Assembly (NCBI GenBank): GCA_903813345.2 | Contig: CAIIXF020000005.1 | Span: forward strand, 34,661,375-34,725,374 | DNA: 64,000 nucleotides | Source of the DNA: Owenia fusiformis | Taxonomy: Eukaryota > Annelida > Polychaeta > Sabellida > Oweniidae | Direction of reading: 5' to 3' | In this document: piece after piece, positions 42,760 to 55,400 of the stretch | Layout of the letters: each line of letters opens with the position of its first letter | Numbering within the stretch: position 1 is the stretch's first letter | Program-made: the position numbers and the translations under genes | The notes under the pieces: model-generated | Seen by the model: the letters and a program-made list of their open reading frames with translations, nothing else | Databases searched by the model: none | Told to the model about the DNA's origin: nothing

Positions 42760-43412
42760 ATTCGCCCGCCAATAATTTTCTGAGACACTAAAAGTGCAAA
42801 TTTCTCTTCAACCGCGACATGCGTGAATGAAATATTTGGTAGATTAAATCGTTTTTAGACATTGATGGTATAAGACAAGTTCCACAGAGAGACAAAGTCT
42901 TAAATTATGTTAAAATATCGTTCTAAACCTGAAGTGGAAAGACTAGCGAACCATTCGCCTACACGTCATTCATAAATTCACGTGACAGACTATACATCTG
43001 CATGGTGATTATATATTGTTTTTGATCACCATTTGTAACTTGATGAACGAAATCGCGGATAAACATTTCTTGAAATTCTATTCATTCGCCAACATACGAT
43101 ATTCTGAGCCATAAAAGTGTGAATTTCTCTTTAACCGCGACTACCCTTTGCATTCGTTTGACTTCACTTCTTAAAAGAGAGCTCCGTCTTTGTAGTTTAA
43201 CTAGACTCTGCACGCAGGGTAACCGCGACACGCGTGAACGAAATATTTGGTAAATCAAATCGTCTTTACACATTGATGGTACGGGACAAGTTTCACAGAG
43301 ATATAACGTCTAAAAATACGTTAAAAGTGTACTTTCATTCCTGAAGCGCGGAACGAAATGCACCACACGCCCACATAAGAAAACTTAAGTCACGTGACAG
43401 ACTATACCCACC
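42760..43412. repeat. Interspersed repeat family D, copies 2 and 3 in tandem
   Basis: Copy 2 (42760-42995) and copy 3 (43075-43412) share ATTTCTCTT(C/T)AACCGCGACA, TGAAATATTTGG-like sequence, ACATTGATGGTA and CACGTGACAGACTATAC. Copy 3 is interrupted by an 80 bp insertion at 43142-43221. Confidence 0.75.
43142..43221. mobile_element. 80 bp MITE family L, copy 2, with a perfect 8 bp target duplication
   Basis: Runs from TACCCTTTGCATTCG to CACGCAGGGTA. ACCGCGAC is present on both sides (43134-43141 and 43222-43229). The empty site is visible in the neighbouring repeat copy at about 42819. An 8 bp duplication points to a hAT-type transposase. Confidence 0.85.
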
Positions 43413-44383
43413 GTGAATATGAACACTGGCTTATTTCATCTTACCATCTGCTCCGTATTGAAAATAAGTGTCCAATGACAGATGAACTTTTGAAATCATC
43501 ATCTCATGTTAACCAATGCAATGGTAAGGTCAATTTCAGGCAAAAGGCTTAGGTTGACTAAGTGACTTAGAACAGAACATGGAAATAATGAATTAATGAA
43601 TCAAAATTGCTAACAAAAACGCCCCACCCTTGTCTCGTCTCGCCTTGCCTCGCCTCGCCCCTTCGTCAATTTTGTTTTAAACAATTTTTGTCACAATGAC
43701 ATTGAAAAGCACTTTGATATCAAACATGTAACTGTGTTAAAGCTCTCCTCCTTTGACATGCCGACACTTTCAAGTTGAGAATCCAACAAAGTAAAGTGAC
43801 ACACAACACAAAGAAATATTGAACATGTCATTTGTTTTCTGAGCTTAACTCCGACTGTTCACAGGATGTAATATTTGCACTAACACAATTGCGTTGTTTT
43901 GTAATGTCTTAAGGAATCTTGAGATGAGATGATTGAGAGGAATAGAATCGATTTTAAATTACTTCAAATAAATTGCGTTCTTTTAAAGTAATTTCTTGGT
44001 TGCCTTGGTACCGATTAGAATAACATCCTTCTTCAGGTTCAGACGTGCATCACTCTCGCCAGCTTTGTTTTTATCAAAAGTTAACAGCTTCCGTCTGTCT
44101 GTGTTGCTATTATGGTTCTACTATAAAAGGTCACAGAAACATTTACTGTTACAAAAAATAGTTGTAACAGGTTTTAATATAAACATTTCAAAGAGAGGCA
44201 AAAAAGAAAAAAAAACATTTTCCAGTCATGTCCACTCAGCCAATTCAAACGATCTGTAGTCTATAACATTAATGAACATGAACTTATGCTTCCAGATATG
44301 ACGCATAGAAACCTTGCTGTTGTCACATTGGGGCTGTTATGTTTGGGCGTGACAAAAGCCCTGACCATACGGAATTATACAGT
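43413..44383. other. Intergenic DNA with a (CTCGC)n-like patch
   Basis: A C- and G-rich simple repeat (CTCGTCTCGCCTTGCCTCGC) lies at 43630-43665. No gene recognised. Confidence 0.5.
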
Positions 44384-44939
44384 GTGCACTCCTCTTGCTA
44401 TCAAAGCGTTAAGGTAGGCGGTGAAGGTAACTTCTAATCAGTTATACCAGAGACATATACTATGATTAAAGGTCTCTGGTTATATAGTACAGGGTGAGGC
44501 AACAAATGTAACCCAAACAAATGTTTATAACTCAGTCATCCACCATTGGATTTATAATCAAAGGCACAATTTAACCTTGTTCATTCTACGAATTTTCATT
44601 TGTCTATGTGGTATTGCCCAATGGTCAAGGTTTCATGGCTATTTTACAAAATGTGCCTCCAAATAACGAAACATTCCAAACTCACCCAATATTAACCCCG
44701 CCTTAAGGGACTATTTCAAGGAAAATGTCTTGACGAATAACCTTAGAATCATCAGGCAGTTGAAACAAGAGATTAGAAGGAAAATGAGATCTGTGAGGGT
44801 GTAGTCAAAAACTTCAACCGATGCGTTCAAGTTTGCCTCCAGAGATTTTAGCACGTTTTTGTAAAATAGCCATAAAATCTTGATCATTTGAAATGAAACT
44901 TGGGAGAATGAACGAACATTAATCCCAATGTACATCTAT
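44384..44939. other. Intergenic DNA with one isolated minisatellite unit and a transposon end
   Basis: A single copy of the unit amplified at 45715-46050 (CTATCAAAGCGTTAAGGTAG) lies at about 44396. TACAGGGTGAGGCAACAAAT at about 44489 has the form of a TA-flanked transposon end. Confidence 0.5.
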
Positions 44940-45130
44940 CTCAAAATGTCAAAAATAGACATCCCCTGGGTCACGTTGACCTCGATTTGACCTTCGTTGA
45001 CCTACTTTTTCAAAGCATACAATACATTGGTGAAGAGTTAATGAATAAAATAACAAAACAAATCGCAGAGGGGGGGGGGGGGAGGGATGTCCTAATGCCC
45101 CCCCCCTCACTGCGACTTAGTGTTATGAAA
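44940..45130. repeat. Interspersed repeat family P, copy 2 (inverted)
   Basis: The reverse complement matches 28845-29040, including the G run (45070-45082 here), CTCTGCGATT and the half-site array at 44968-45003. Confidence 0.8.
44968..45003 (-). promoter_or_regulatory. Array of four nuclear-receptor half-sites, second copy
   Basis: On the minus strand AGGTCA lies at 45003-44998, 44993-44988 and 44982-44977, then TGACCC at 44973-44968. The spacings (4, 5 and 3 bases) are the same as in the copy at 28972-29007. Confidence 0.5.
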
Positions 45131-45149
45131 ATAGGACAACCATCACACT

Positions 45150-45295
45150 AACAGGGTGGGCAAAACACGCCCGTATTTTCTATGCTGAAAATGCATCGAT
45201 TTCAATATAATTTTGGCTTGATATGTAGGAATCAATTTTATATATGTTCCAACTAAAGTGGGCGTAATAAATCTCTAGGTTTTTTGAGTGATAAA
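45150..45295. repeat. Interspersed repeat family N, copy 2
   Basis: CAGGGTGGGCAAAACACGCC onward matches 22208-22340 over its start and a GATTTCAAT-containing segment. Confidence 0.55.
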
Positions 45296-45714
45296 AGTAA
45301 ACAGACAATAGGGGTCTATTTGAAAAATTACAGATCTCAGTCTGTTATTCGAAGCAACAATTTTGAATTGAAGTCCAATATAGCCAAATTAAACTTTCAG
45401 AAAAACAAATGGGGTAGGGTGTTAAACTAAATATCAATTGCAAGTCAATAAGATAACATCATTTTCATCAAGACTTTTGCCTGCCGGCTCCGTTTTTCTT
45501 GATGTTGAAACTGTCCATCTTATCTTCCTTATTAGTCTTTTATACACTCCCAAATGCTTTTATTTCTATCAGAACTAGAAGTAACAATAATGTATACATC
45601 ATACATAACATGATTCTGGAAGTATAAAAAGTCGATCTGGTAAATGTAAATGAGGCGTGACTATTATCATTGTAAAACACCTCTATATTGTATATAGCTT
45701 TCAAATTATTAAGG

Positions 45715-46060
45715 TATGCATTTGATGTTCTAATTAGATATATAGTGTACATACCTCTATCTATGAAAGCGTTAAGGTAGGTGTTGGATGTTCTAATTAG
45801 ATATATAGTGTACATACCTCTATCTATGAAAGCGTTAAGGTAGGTGTTGGATGTTCTAATTAGATATATAGTGTACATACCTTTAGCTATGAAAGCTTTA
45901 AGGTAGGTGATGGATGTTCTTATTAGATATATAAGTATGACACCTTTAGATATGAAAACGTTAAGGTAGGTGTTGGATGTTCAAATTAATATGTAGATTT
46001 TTAGCTATGGAAACTTTAAAGTAGGTAATGGATAGTCTAATTAGTTGATATGAAGTATGT
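45715..46060. repeat. 63 bp minisatellite, about six copies
   Basis: The unit GTTCTAATTAGATATATAGT continues through CTATGAAAGCGTTAAGGTAG. It starts at 45727, 45790, 45853, 45915 and 45979, with a degraded copy after that. Because 63 is divisible by three, the minus strand reads as a 21-residue periodic peptide over the best three copies. I regard that as chance. Confidence 0.85.
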
Positions 46061-46308
46061 ATAATATAGCTCTCAAATTCAAGCTTGAATTGAAAAATAG
46101 CTTACAGCAGTCAAGAGTCGACCTTTTTAGACGCCTCATGTTCAACATGTACAGAATAAATCACATGTACATGTAGTGGTATGGTTGTTAAAATATCAAA
46201 ACGCACTTAATTAATAAATCGCATACCGGTTATGTAGTCTGAATTACAATGATATGCCCATTTTGAAACATATCATTTGAAGGAAAATATGATATGATAT
46301 GAAATAAA

Positions 46309-46470
46309 ATGACGATCTTTGTTTTTAGTCAAAACCAGTCAGAGCCGCCTGGTATCACACCGAATGTATCTCTATCCCAGGCATTGGGTATGTACATCGG
46401 CTTTGGCGTGTTTGCAGCTCTTCTTGCTACGGCGTTTAACTACATACGGAGGGTCATCTACAATGATAAA
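46309..46470 (+). CDS. DUR3: Urea symporter exon 1 (or first exon in the window)
   Basis: 54 codons if ATG 46309 is used. The first membrane segment reads ALGMYIGFGVFAALLATAFN. A good splice acceptor (ATCTTTGTTTTTAG) lies inside at 46328, so the true start may be in an upstream exon and coding may begin at 46329. The donor is AAA|GTAAGG. Confidence 0.7.
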
Positions 46471-49400
46471 GTAAGGTCGTTTTATCAACAAAGCGTATTA
46501 TAATGTAAAGGACAGTGCCATGAATACACCAGATACATAAAAACACAAATTTTTAAGGTGCCCTAATTTTTGCTATATTTGCATAGTGAAAATTTGATTT
46601 AACATTGTTAATGCCCATGAAACATTTCTGACTGACAAAATAGTGAATTTTTTCTCAGCAAAAATTTGGGCTTTTACAGTATCTCGAATTTGAAGTCTCT
46701 GGCCATATAGTGAAAAAATCAATCCTTTTTACATCAATTTTTCTTATATCATTTTTAGAGATATACAATGCAGATATAGTTTGTTAGAGAAGAAAGAACG
46801 ATATGATCCATATGATTCCATAATAACTTTTTTGCTTTAGGACAGCTTGGACACTTGTTTTGATGCTGGCGGCACAGTGTCGTCTGGGCTCACGGCTGCC
46901 ACTATCGTATCACAATGGACTTGGGCGGCGACACTATTGCAGTCTTGCACTGTTGCCAGCAAGGTGAGAAAAAATTCCTTATGGCAATCAGAAAGTTGAC
47001 TACAGAGTGGGCCAATAAAAACTGGAACATTTTTTTTATTAATTCTATTCTCTTTATTTTTGCAGTTGTATCCACAAAAATTCAAATACTGGTAAAATGA
47101 TTATTTGTGAAAATGTTAAAGATAAAAATATGTATAATGTATGATTAATTTTGGCTTGTCACGGTCATGATCTATATACTGTGTGCGTCATGAAAAATTT
47201 CCGAATTTTCTCTGCTTGAGACATCATTGCTGAAAATACAGTATCTCATACCATACAATGTATGCCCTCCAAATGTTCAGTAATTAAATGTTGAGCTTGT
47301 ATATTTATATTTACAGAATGACAATGAATTGTTTTTCAATTTTCTAAAGTATTGAATATAATACATGACTAACAAAAAAGTTACAATCGATGGAAAAAAG
47401 TTCCAATTTTTTGACTCAATACAAGGGTTTCCTGAACTTGTCTGCCACCTACCTGAACAATCAGTCTGAGCTGTATTTGACAGTCATTCATGGCTTAAAT
47501 GACAGGTCTTGAGACATATTGTCACTTATTGTGCCAGTTTTGAAAAAGATTTGAGGTCAGTTAAGCTATATTATTCAAGGTAGACATGCCTTGCTTCTGC
47601 TAGAGATAACTACTGTACATATAGTTTTAATTGATGAAAATTGTGTTAAGACCATTTGAAGGGTACATATTGTATGGTATGAAAGATAGTTGTATTTTCA
47701 GCAGTGATGTCTCAAGCAGAGAAAATTTGGAAATTTTTCATGATGCACGCAGTATACAGATCATGACTATGACAAGCCAAAATTAATCATTCATACTTAC
47801 TTTAATCTTTAACATTTTCACAAATAATCATTTTACCGGTATCTGAACTTTTGTGGATTGAACTGAAAAAATAAAAAGAATAGAATGGATTGAAAAATGT
47901 TCTAGTTTTTATTGGCCCACCCTGTAGGTCAAATTTTCACTTTGCACATTTCGGAAAAATCAACTTTGAATAAGTCTGAGTTTTTATTGAATGCATTTTG
48001 TATTTGAATTCAGTGGTCCCAGAATTTTTTCAAGGGCGTCCGTCTACAGCTTAAAAGACAAAAACAATCCCCATTATAAAAGCTTGCACTCGAAGCCTAG
48101 ATTCTCCACATGTTTCACCAGTTCCTCCCCAGTCTTCTCAGTACCATGAACGAAATCCTCGGCGATTGGCTCAAAAGGGAGAAGTGGTCATACCAAACGC
48201 AACCCCCCTCGGACACCCATATTATTTACATATTGGCGTTGTACCAAACTATTTTAGTAATTACAGTGATTTATGAAAATTCCAATACACAAGCTTGACA
48301 AACAAAATTTAGCAGATTTATGGAGATGACTATTTCAGCTGAATATCGTTGGAGGCCGTGCTTTGCCTGAATATAAGTCGTCAAGCTTTATCTATCAATG
48401 TTATATACTTTCTATTTCATGACAAAGTATGGAATCTCTGGCTCTTTCTGGTACGCTTCGGGAGCAACAATCCAGATTTTGCTATTTGCAATAATATCGC
48501 TAAAGTTGAAGATTCGGGCACCTGGCGCAAAAACATTCCTGCAGCTAATTAAGGCCAGGTTCGATAAGAAAACGCATCTCACCTTTTGTGTGTTCGCACT
48601 CCTGACAAATATGATAGTAACTGCCATGTTAATGTTAGGTAAGTAATCTAAACAATTTATATGGATAATGAAAAACCAAGTATTGAGTACTAATTAATAT
48701 CGGGATAGAGCTTGGCATCATCGATAGCGTGATTTAACCTGGGTAATTCCCATTACAGATATTGCAAGACTAATGTACAACGTTCGCAGAGGTACTTAGT
48801 TATATAATGGATGATCGAGTATCTGATTTGTAATCGTAGATATAAACGACGCTACCTAATCAACTATGTACGTGTATAGGACATAACAATTATGGATTAA
48901 TTAATAATACTTAAGTTCTGTCACGAATGTAACACTGCATGTCAAAATCTATTGTTGGCCGTAAATCGAACAAAATGAGTGCCAAAATGTTTACAAATAA
49001 TATCCAAATAGTTAATGGGACTACTTTCATCTCTACATATATACATTTAAAGTAAGCAACTATAAAAACAATGGTAACCCTGAGCAATACCGTTTGCATT
49101 CGTTCGATTTTGCTTCTTCAAAGAGAGCTTCGCCTTCTGTAGTTTATAATTAACTAGACGTGCGTGCAAGGTATCCGAACAAAATAACTATAAGATGAGA
49201 TAGCAGCCATGACCTTGGGGTATTGGTGCACAGAGCTCGAGAAGCACTGCGTTCTTGAACTGCCCGTCGCGCAAATATATTGCATAATATTGAATAAATT
49301 TCCCCTAGGTATCATGAAAATGAACAATGAGGCCATACGTTGCAAATTACATGCTCACGCGTTTTCAACAAAAGCAGTTCAGCCAAGCGCACTTAAACCG

Positions 49401-52400
49401 CTAATTACGACGGTGTCAATCGTGTCTGCTCGTTGCTAGTGCATCGCAGAAGTTCCACTGCAATAAACAATGGTCGCTTTCAAAAGAATTGTGTGAGTGG
49501 TGCGCTTGGATAAGCTATTTTTGTTGAAAATACATGAGCATTTAATTTGAACTGCAGGGCTTATTGTTCTATTAAGTGATACCTAGGGAGAAACCTCATT
49601 GTTACCACCAAGGGCATACAAAAACACAGCATAAAGTGTTGTGTGGCAATGGTTTTAGGAGTTCTGTTAACCACTTTGGTGATATGATCACTGTATCGCA
49701 TGCAAATTAAACGCAAAGCGCACACATTACTGCAAGTTTTTACTGAAGCTAGTTATTAATACCATAATATTTTACATTCGCATTTATATTGGGGTGATAT
49801 TGTGTTTTTGGTTGTGGTTCTGTTACCTTACATCTTGTTGGCGTGTATGCCTGTTTTTGTTCTATATTAAATCAAAACAAAAATAAAACCATTCGCATTT
49901 GGCTTTCTGACATCGGCGCAGATGTCTAGTTGGACTGAGACGAAAAGGGTGTACAGTGCATGTACGTAGCATGACGATGATACATCTATAACTAATCATA
50001 CAGGAGTTAATTAAAATGTAAAGGACAAATATCGAAAATTCAATATGTTGTAATCACTCTATTATGTGTCAATTTCACTTGCCTGAATCGCACGCATCTA
50101 AATTCTCCCTTTCGCGGTTCGCTCTTCAAACGAGGAGACACGGAACTGTTTCCTTATATGGACAAAATATTACCCATGATGCAATTCGCGGGGGAACAAA
50201 TTCTTACTTCCTTGTTTTTCCCTCATTGGTTTACCATGTGGATTTTCATACCTATTTTTCAATCGTTATGTTCAGACATTTATGTAATATACCCTTTACA
50301 TATATACGAGGGTATATCATAAAGTTCTCATAATATCTCTCAAATTTTTTCATTTTTCAATATTTTTTCTAATGAAATTTTCATAGAATCTGCAGTATAG
50401 AATACTCTATTAATCTATCAAAATATATTTGATATAACAGAAATATTAGATAAGTAATGGTTGCCATAGTAACCGGAAATCAAGGCACTCGGGGCAAAAA
50501 ATAATAATTGAGAGAATGAGCTTAATTTAACCTTGTTTACATACATAATAAACTCTCATAAATTATCAAACACATTAAAATGTTTTCTTGAATATGTTGT
50601 TAAATGCTTTTACTATAAAATAAATTGATCATGTGAATTGTGTGATGTCATAAGGTATGCTTACATGCTTCATTAGATGTGATACCAGACTCTGAGAATC
50701 AAAGCTTAATGATCAGAAATGAATGAGTAAGATAGTGCATAGATGCAGGGATCATCAGAAAAATAATATTCATACTGATAAAAAGTTTAGTTTAGTTCGA
50801 AAATTCCTTTGCTCATACTAAAGATGGTCTAAAACAAATATGTTGCAAAGATATCAACAAAATTACACCCTATGTGTGGTCTATTATTTATTTAACTTGT
50901 ATGAACTTAAGTGGAAAGTCGACTTTCCTTGGAATATTTGACAAAACAGTTGTAGTGTCTATCATCACTTCTAATGAAGCATTAGAATCATCCAATATGA
51001 GATCACACAATTCACATGACCATTATAATTGTTCAAAACAGTCAAGAATACATGGTATTTAACAATTTGATGTGTTTCATAGCTTATTTGATAACTTATT
51101 ATGCATTTAAACATGGTTAGTTGGGGCTATTCTTGCACGATTTTTTATTTGCCCCGGTTGCCTTGATTTCCGGTTACTATGGCAACCATTTCTTAAATAA
51201 TATTTCTGCTATGCCAAATATATTTTGATAGATTAATTCAGCATTCTAAACTACACATTCTGTGAAGAATTCATCAGAATATATTGAAAAATAAAAAAAT
51301 TAGAGAGATATTATGAGAACTTTATGATATACCCTCGTATATCCCACGCGACTGACTTATTTTTCAAAGAGTGCAAAAAAGATATGCCTGGACTAAATAA
51401 TTGTTTAAGTCATTACAACAAAAACTTTTAAATCAAAAATATGTTGTCGTGAACACTTCTCTCCTAAGTTGACAGTCAGGATAATTACAATAGCACTATT
51501 TCAACCTGATACCTTTTGTGTTGTGTGGACCCAGATGTAGCGTTTATAGTTGATCAATCTTTGGATTTTGACCTGGATTTTATTTGTTGCCTCTATTACT
51601 TACATTACTCGATTACCTGTAAATGGTTGACTCTGATAAGTGAATATATACTTAAAGTTCCGCATTCGTGATGTTGATTACTAATCGGCTTATATAATAT
51701 TCTATAATGTTTTGTTTTGTTATGTTCTGTGTTTCTGTTTTTTTAGTGTCATTTTTTTTGGCCTGGACTCAATTTGCTTTAAATAACTTGTTGAGATCCA
51801 CTCAAGCACTTTTTACAAGCACTTGAAAACTCTACATGGAGACAGGATTCCACTGACATTTACAGGATCATATAGATCAATCAATCGTTTAATACTTTTG
51901 TAAACATGGTTGACGCTGGATGGCTGCAATGTGATTCCTAATACGTCTCTTTAAAATGGGAGTTCTGATGTAATCAAACACGTAATAGCACTCTCGTTCC
52001 AGAGCGATGTGTGAAGGCATAAATTGTAGAAATGTATAAGAGGACATTGGTTGTCAAATCATCGGGCATGACAAATGTACAAAAAATAATATGCCAGCAG
52101 AGAAGCATTTATACCAGTCTGTGTACACGAATTCAAGATAATCGTATTTCAGTATTGACGAAACAATTGTCTCGATGCATATTGTTGACGTACACTTAAA
52201 AATGAATGGTAGTAAAAACAATTAAGATATTAACGATAGCTCGCAATTTTAACATTTGGAACACAAAAACGGACATTTTCGTTTTTTCCTTTGATCATCG
52301 GTATGTTTTACGAGTGTGTAATTCATTTTTATAGGTGGCGCCGCAGTGATGACAAACCTAGTGAAAGACTTGAGCGTCCCCTATGCAACGATGCTTACAG

Positions 52401-55400
52401 TAGCTGTAATATGTTCCTATACCTTTATAGGGGGCCTAGGCGCCACGTTTTATGTCTCCTATTTCAACACTGCGTTCATATTCGGCATTATGACCATTTT
52501 CATCATTAAAATTTACAATGATGAGGCGGACAGGTCTAACCAGCTCGGTAAGTTGTGACATGTTCTTGAATGTATAGATATATTTCAAGTATTTCCTAAT
52601 ATTGAAACAAAAAACACAAAATTCAACAAAACAATGGAACAAGTTGTTGGAAAACGATGTGGGAAAATGGAAAAACGACTCGCAATTTTTGTCCCCTTGG
52701 TAACTAGCACCCACTTGCTAACATTCAAACATCACAGCTATAAAACACACCTTACTTATTTGTGAAAATATCAAATGCTTTGAAGAATAAAAAAGTCCTT
52801 GTAGTGGTGCGTCCTTTAAAGGGTGCACTCAAAAACGGATACAACAGTAATGGACATAAATATTGCAATGTTGACATCAATATTCTTAAAGAAGACAACC
52901 TATGGATCATCATATTATGCAAATGAATGATTATTTTTAACATGGATGCTCAAACACTTTCATATACCTATATTCATCAAATGTTCAAAAATGTCAATTT
53001 TTGCGAGCCATTCGAAGGACAAACTATTATCATTTCTGGAGTTTGATGTCTGGTATTATCTCTTTTAAAAAGTACTTCTCAACATCAAACAAAAGTAATT
53101 CTTACATCTCTAGCTGTATTTTATCTTTCATGTAAGCTCAACAAGTACCTATATTCAATTGTCCCTTTTAATGGTTCGACCTCAAGAAGATCTCTGTCTT
53201 CGTTGCCTCATACGTAAGATGAGTATTTGTTGACTCCTAATAAAAATGTCATACATTACACCTTATCATAGCCTATAGTTATTCAAGTCGGAACATATCC
53301 ATTAGGAACACCCTTATATGGAGAAACCTGCAATTTCCTGGCCAACAGCATCATTGGTAAGACAATGCTGAGTGGAGATTCGGTAACAGTTTCGATTCCC
53401 TAATGAGAATATGGCGTAATTCTGACTATAACATGACGTTTTATTTATTTGGCATACAGGTTCAATCGAAATGGTTTACAACTATGTTTTTTGTTCAACT
53501 GGACCCGAAGACAACTTGGATAAAAGTTACCTGACGATGATCTCCCCATCAGGCCTAATGTTTGGTTGCATTAACATTGTCGGTATGTGTTCATTCATGT
53601 ACATACGTAGATATGCAATGCTCACTAATAAAACAAGCCACAAAGGCTAAAACATTCTTTTGGTTGTAGTGGCAACATTATTACTAATTATTATTAGTAC
53701 ACAGTTGCAGGTACATTAAAATAAGAAAAAATAAGCCATTTTTAAAATGCATAAAATGTTTTTCTGCAACTTAAGTCACATTTGTTCTACGGCGGGCGTA
53801 CGCCGGCCGTAGATTCTCAAAATAGATGCTTCGACATAGAGAAAAAGTTTAACAGGAGTAAACAGGAATCCCAATCTCTGAAAATTAAAGATTTTTTTTG
53901 GAAGACCCTTGAAGGCACCGTATAACAACCGATTAATTTCAAATAAGAAACTGCTATCAAAACTAAGCTCTACCGGATTAACCTACTATTTTATTGGTAA
54001 CTCATTTAAATATGAATAGTACCTGCCACTATTCCATTCGTATTTAAATGAGTTGGCCATGAAATAGTGGGTTAATCCGGTAGCCGACACCCGTTAGTTT
54101 CATCCGTGAATACAAGCTTAGACTGTACTTTTGTATACGCGCAGTGCTAGTGAACTGCATAATATTTTAGTGAGTTTTCGCCCCAAGTATCACTAAAAAG
54201 AACAATAAGCCCCGCGGTGCAAACTACATGCTCATTTGTTTCCAACAAAATAGCTCATACAAGCGCATTTACACTCACATAATTCCTTTGAAAAACATCA
54301 CGGTTTATTGGAATCGAACTCCTGTGGTGCACTAGCTACTAGGCGACGCGGTTGACACACGCGGTTAGCCGACAAGATTGACACATCGTAATTAGCGGTG
54401 TAAGTGCGCTTGGATAAGCTGTTTTTGTTGAAAACGTGTGACCATGTAATTTGCACCGCAGGGGATTATTGTTGTTTTTCGTGATACATAGGGGGATAAC
54501 TTATTTAATATTCTGCAATTGACTTGCACCGCGGGCAGTTCAAAAACGCAGCATTAGTCCCACATCCCGCATAACCCTGTATAGTAATGTATAATTAAAT
54601 GTTATTAGGAAACTTTGGAACTGTGTTTGTGGACCAAAGCTATTGGCAAAGTAGTGTGGCAGCCAAACCAAAGCAAGGAGTATGGGGGTTCCTGAGCGGA
54701 GGTATGACTTGGTTTGCCGTCCCATTTACTTTCTCTACTTCAATGGGGCTCGCCTACCTTGCAATCAGCGCCGAAGAGGGACGTGCCATGCTAAGCCCCG
54801 GGGACGTAGATGCAGGTATGGAATTCATTTTATCTGATCACTAGGGGTTCCCCAAATTTGGTCCGAGGGTAGCGGCAGCAGCTAAGCCTGATCATGGCAA
54901 ATGGGTTTCTGATGGTTTACATACACTCTGTTTCCGCATTTATGTTAGTGGAACATATGCTAGAGTGATATACAGTAAGAACTTGCCCGATGGAACACAT
55001 TTCTGCATGAATAGTGTTTTAGGGCAAATTTCAAAATTCACCTATTTACATGGAACATGAAAAATTGGTTTCACTGTATATCATATTGTTTTTAGGGGTG
55101 TAAATTGCTTAAGCCAATATCTGATTCTGATCTGTTTGTTATTAATTTCCATGACACTTATGCTTTCTTTCAACAAAGCTTGACTGCAACTGACATAATC
55201 TAGGGATTGACACAATTGTTTCTTGGAGAGTCAAATCTCTTTAATTTGTTAACGATCCAAACGGATACTGACCCTCTCCGGAACACTTTTCAATAAGGAA
55301 CAGTTTTGTCCAGTCCGAAGAGCGTTCCTTGTTCGCAGGTTTTACTGTATACATATTCTACCTTCTCAAATAAGCTGCTGATATCTTGTTAAAGACGAAG

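Noticed and set aside
45540-45878. 112-codon minus-strand frame with a repeated 21-residue peptide
   Set aside because: It is explained by the 63 bp minisatellite, whose unit length keeps any frame open.
54310-54343. Functional tRNA gene
   Set aside because: D-arm and T-arm sequences are too close together for an anticodon arm, and the segment lies inside a repeated fold-back element.
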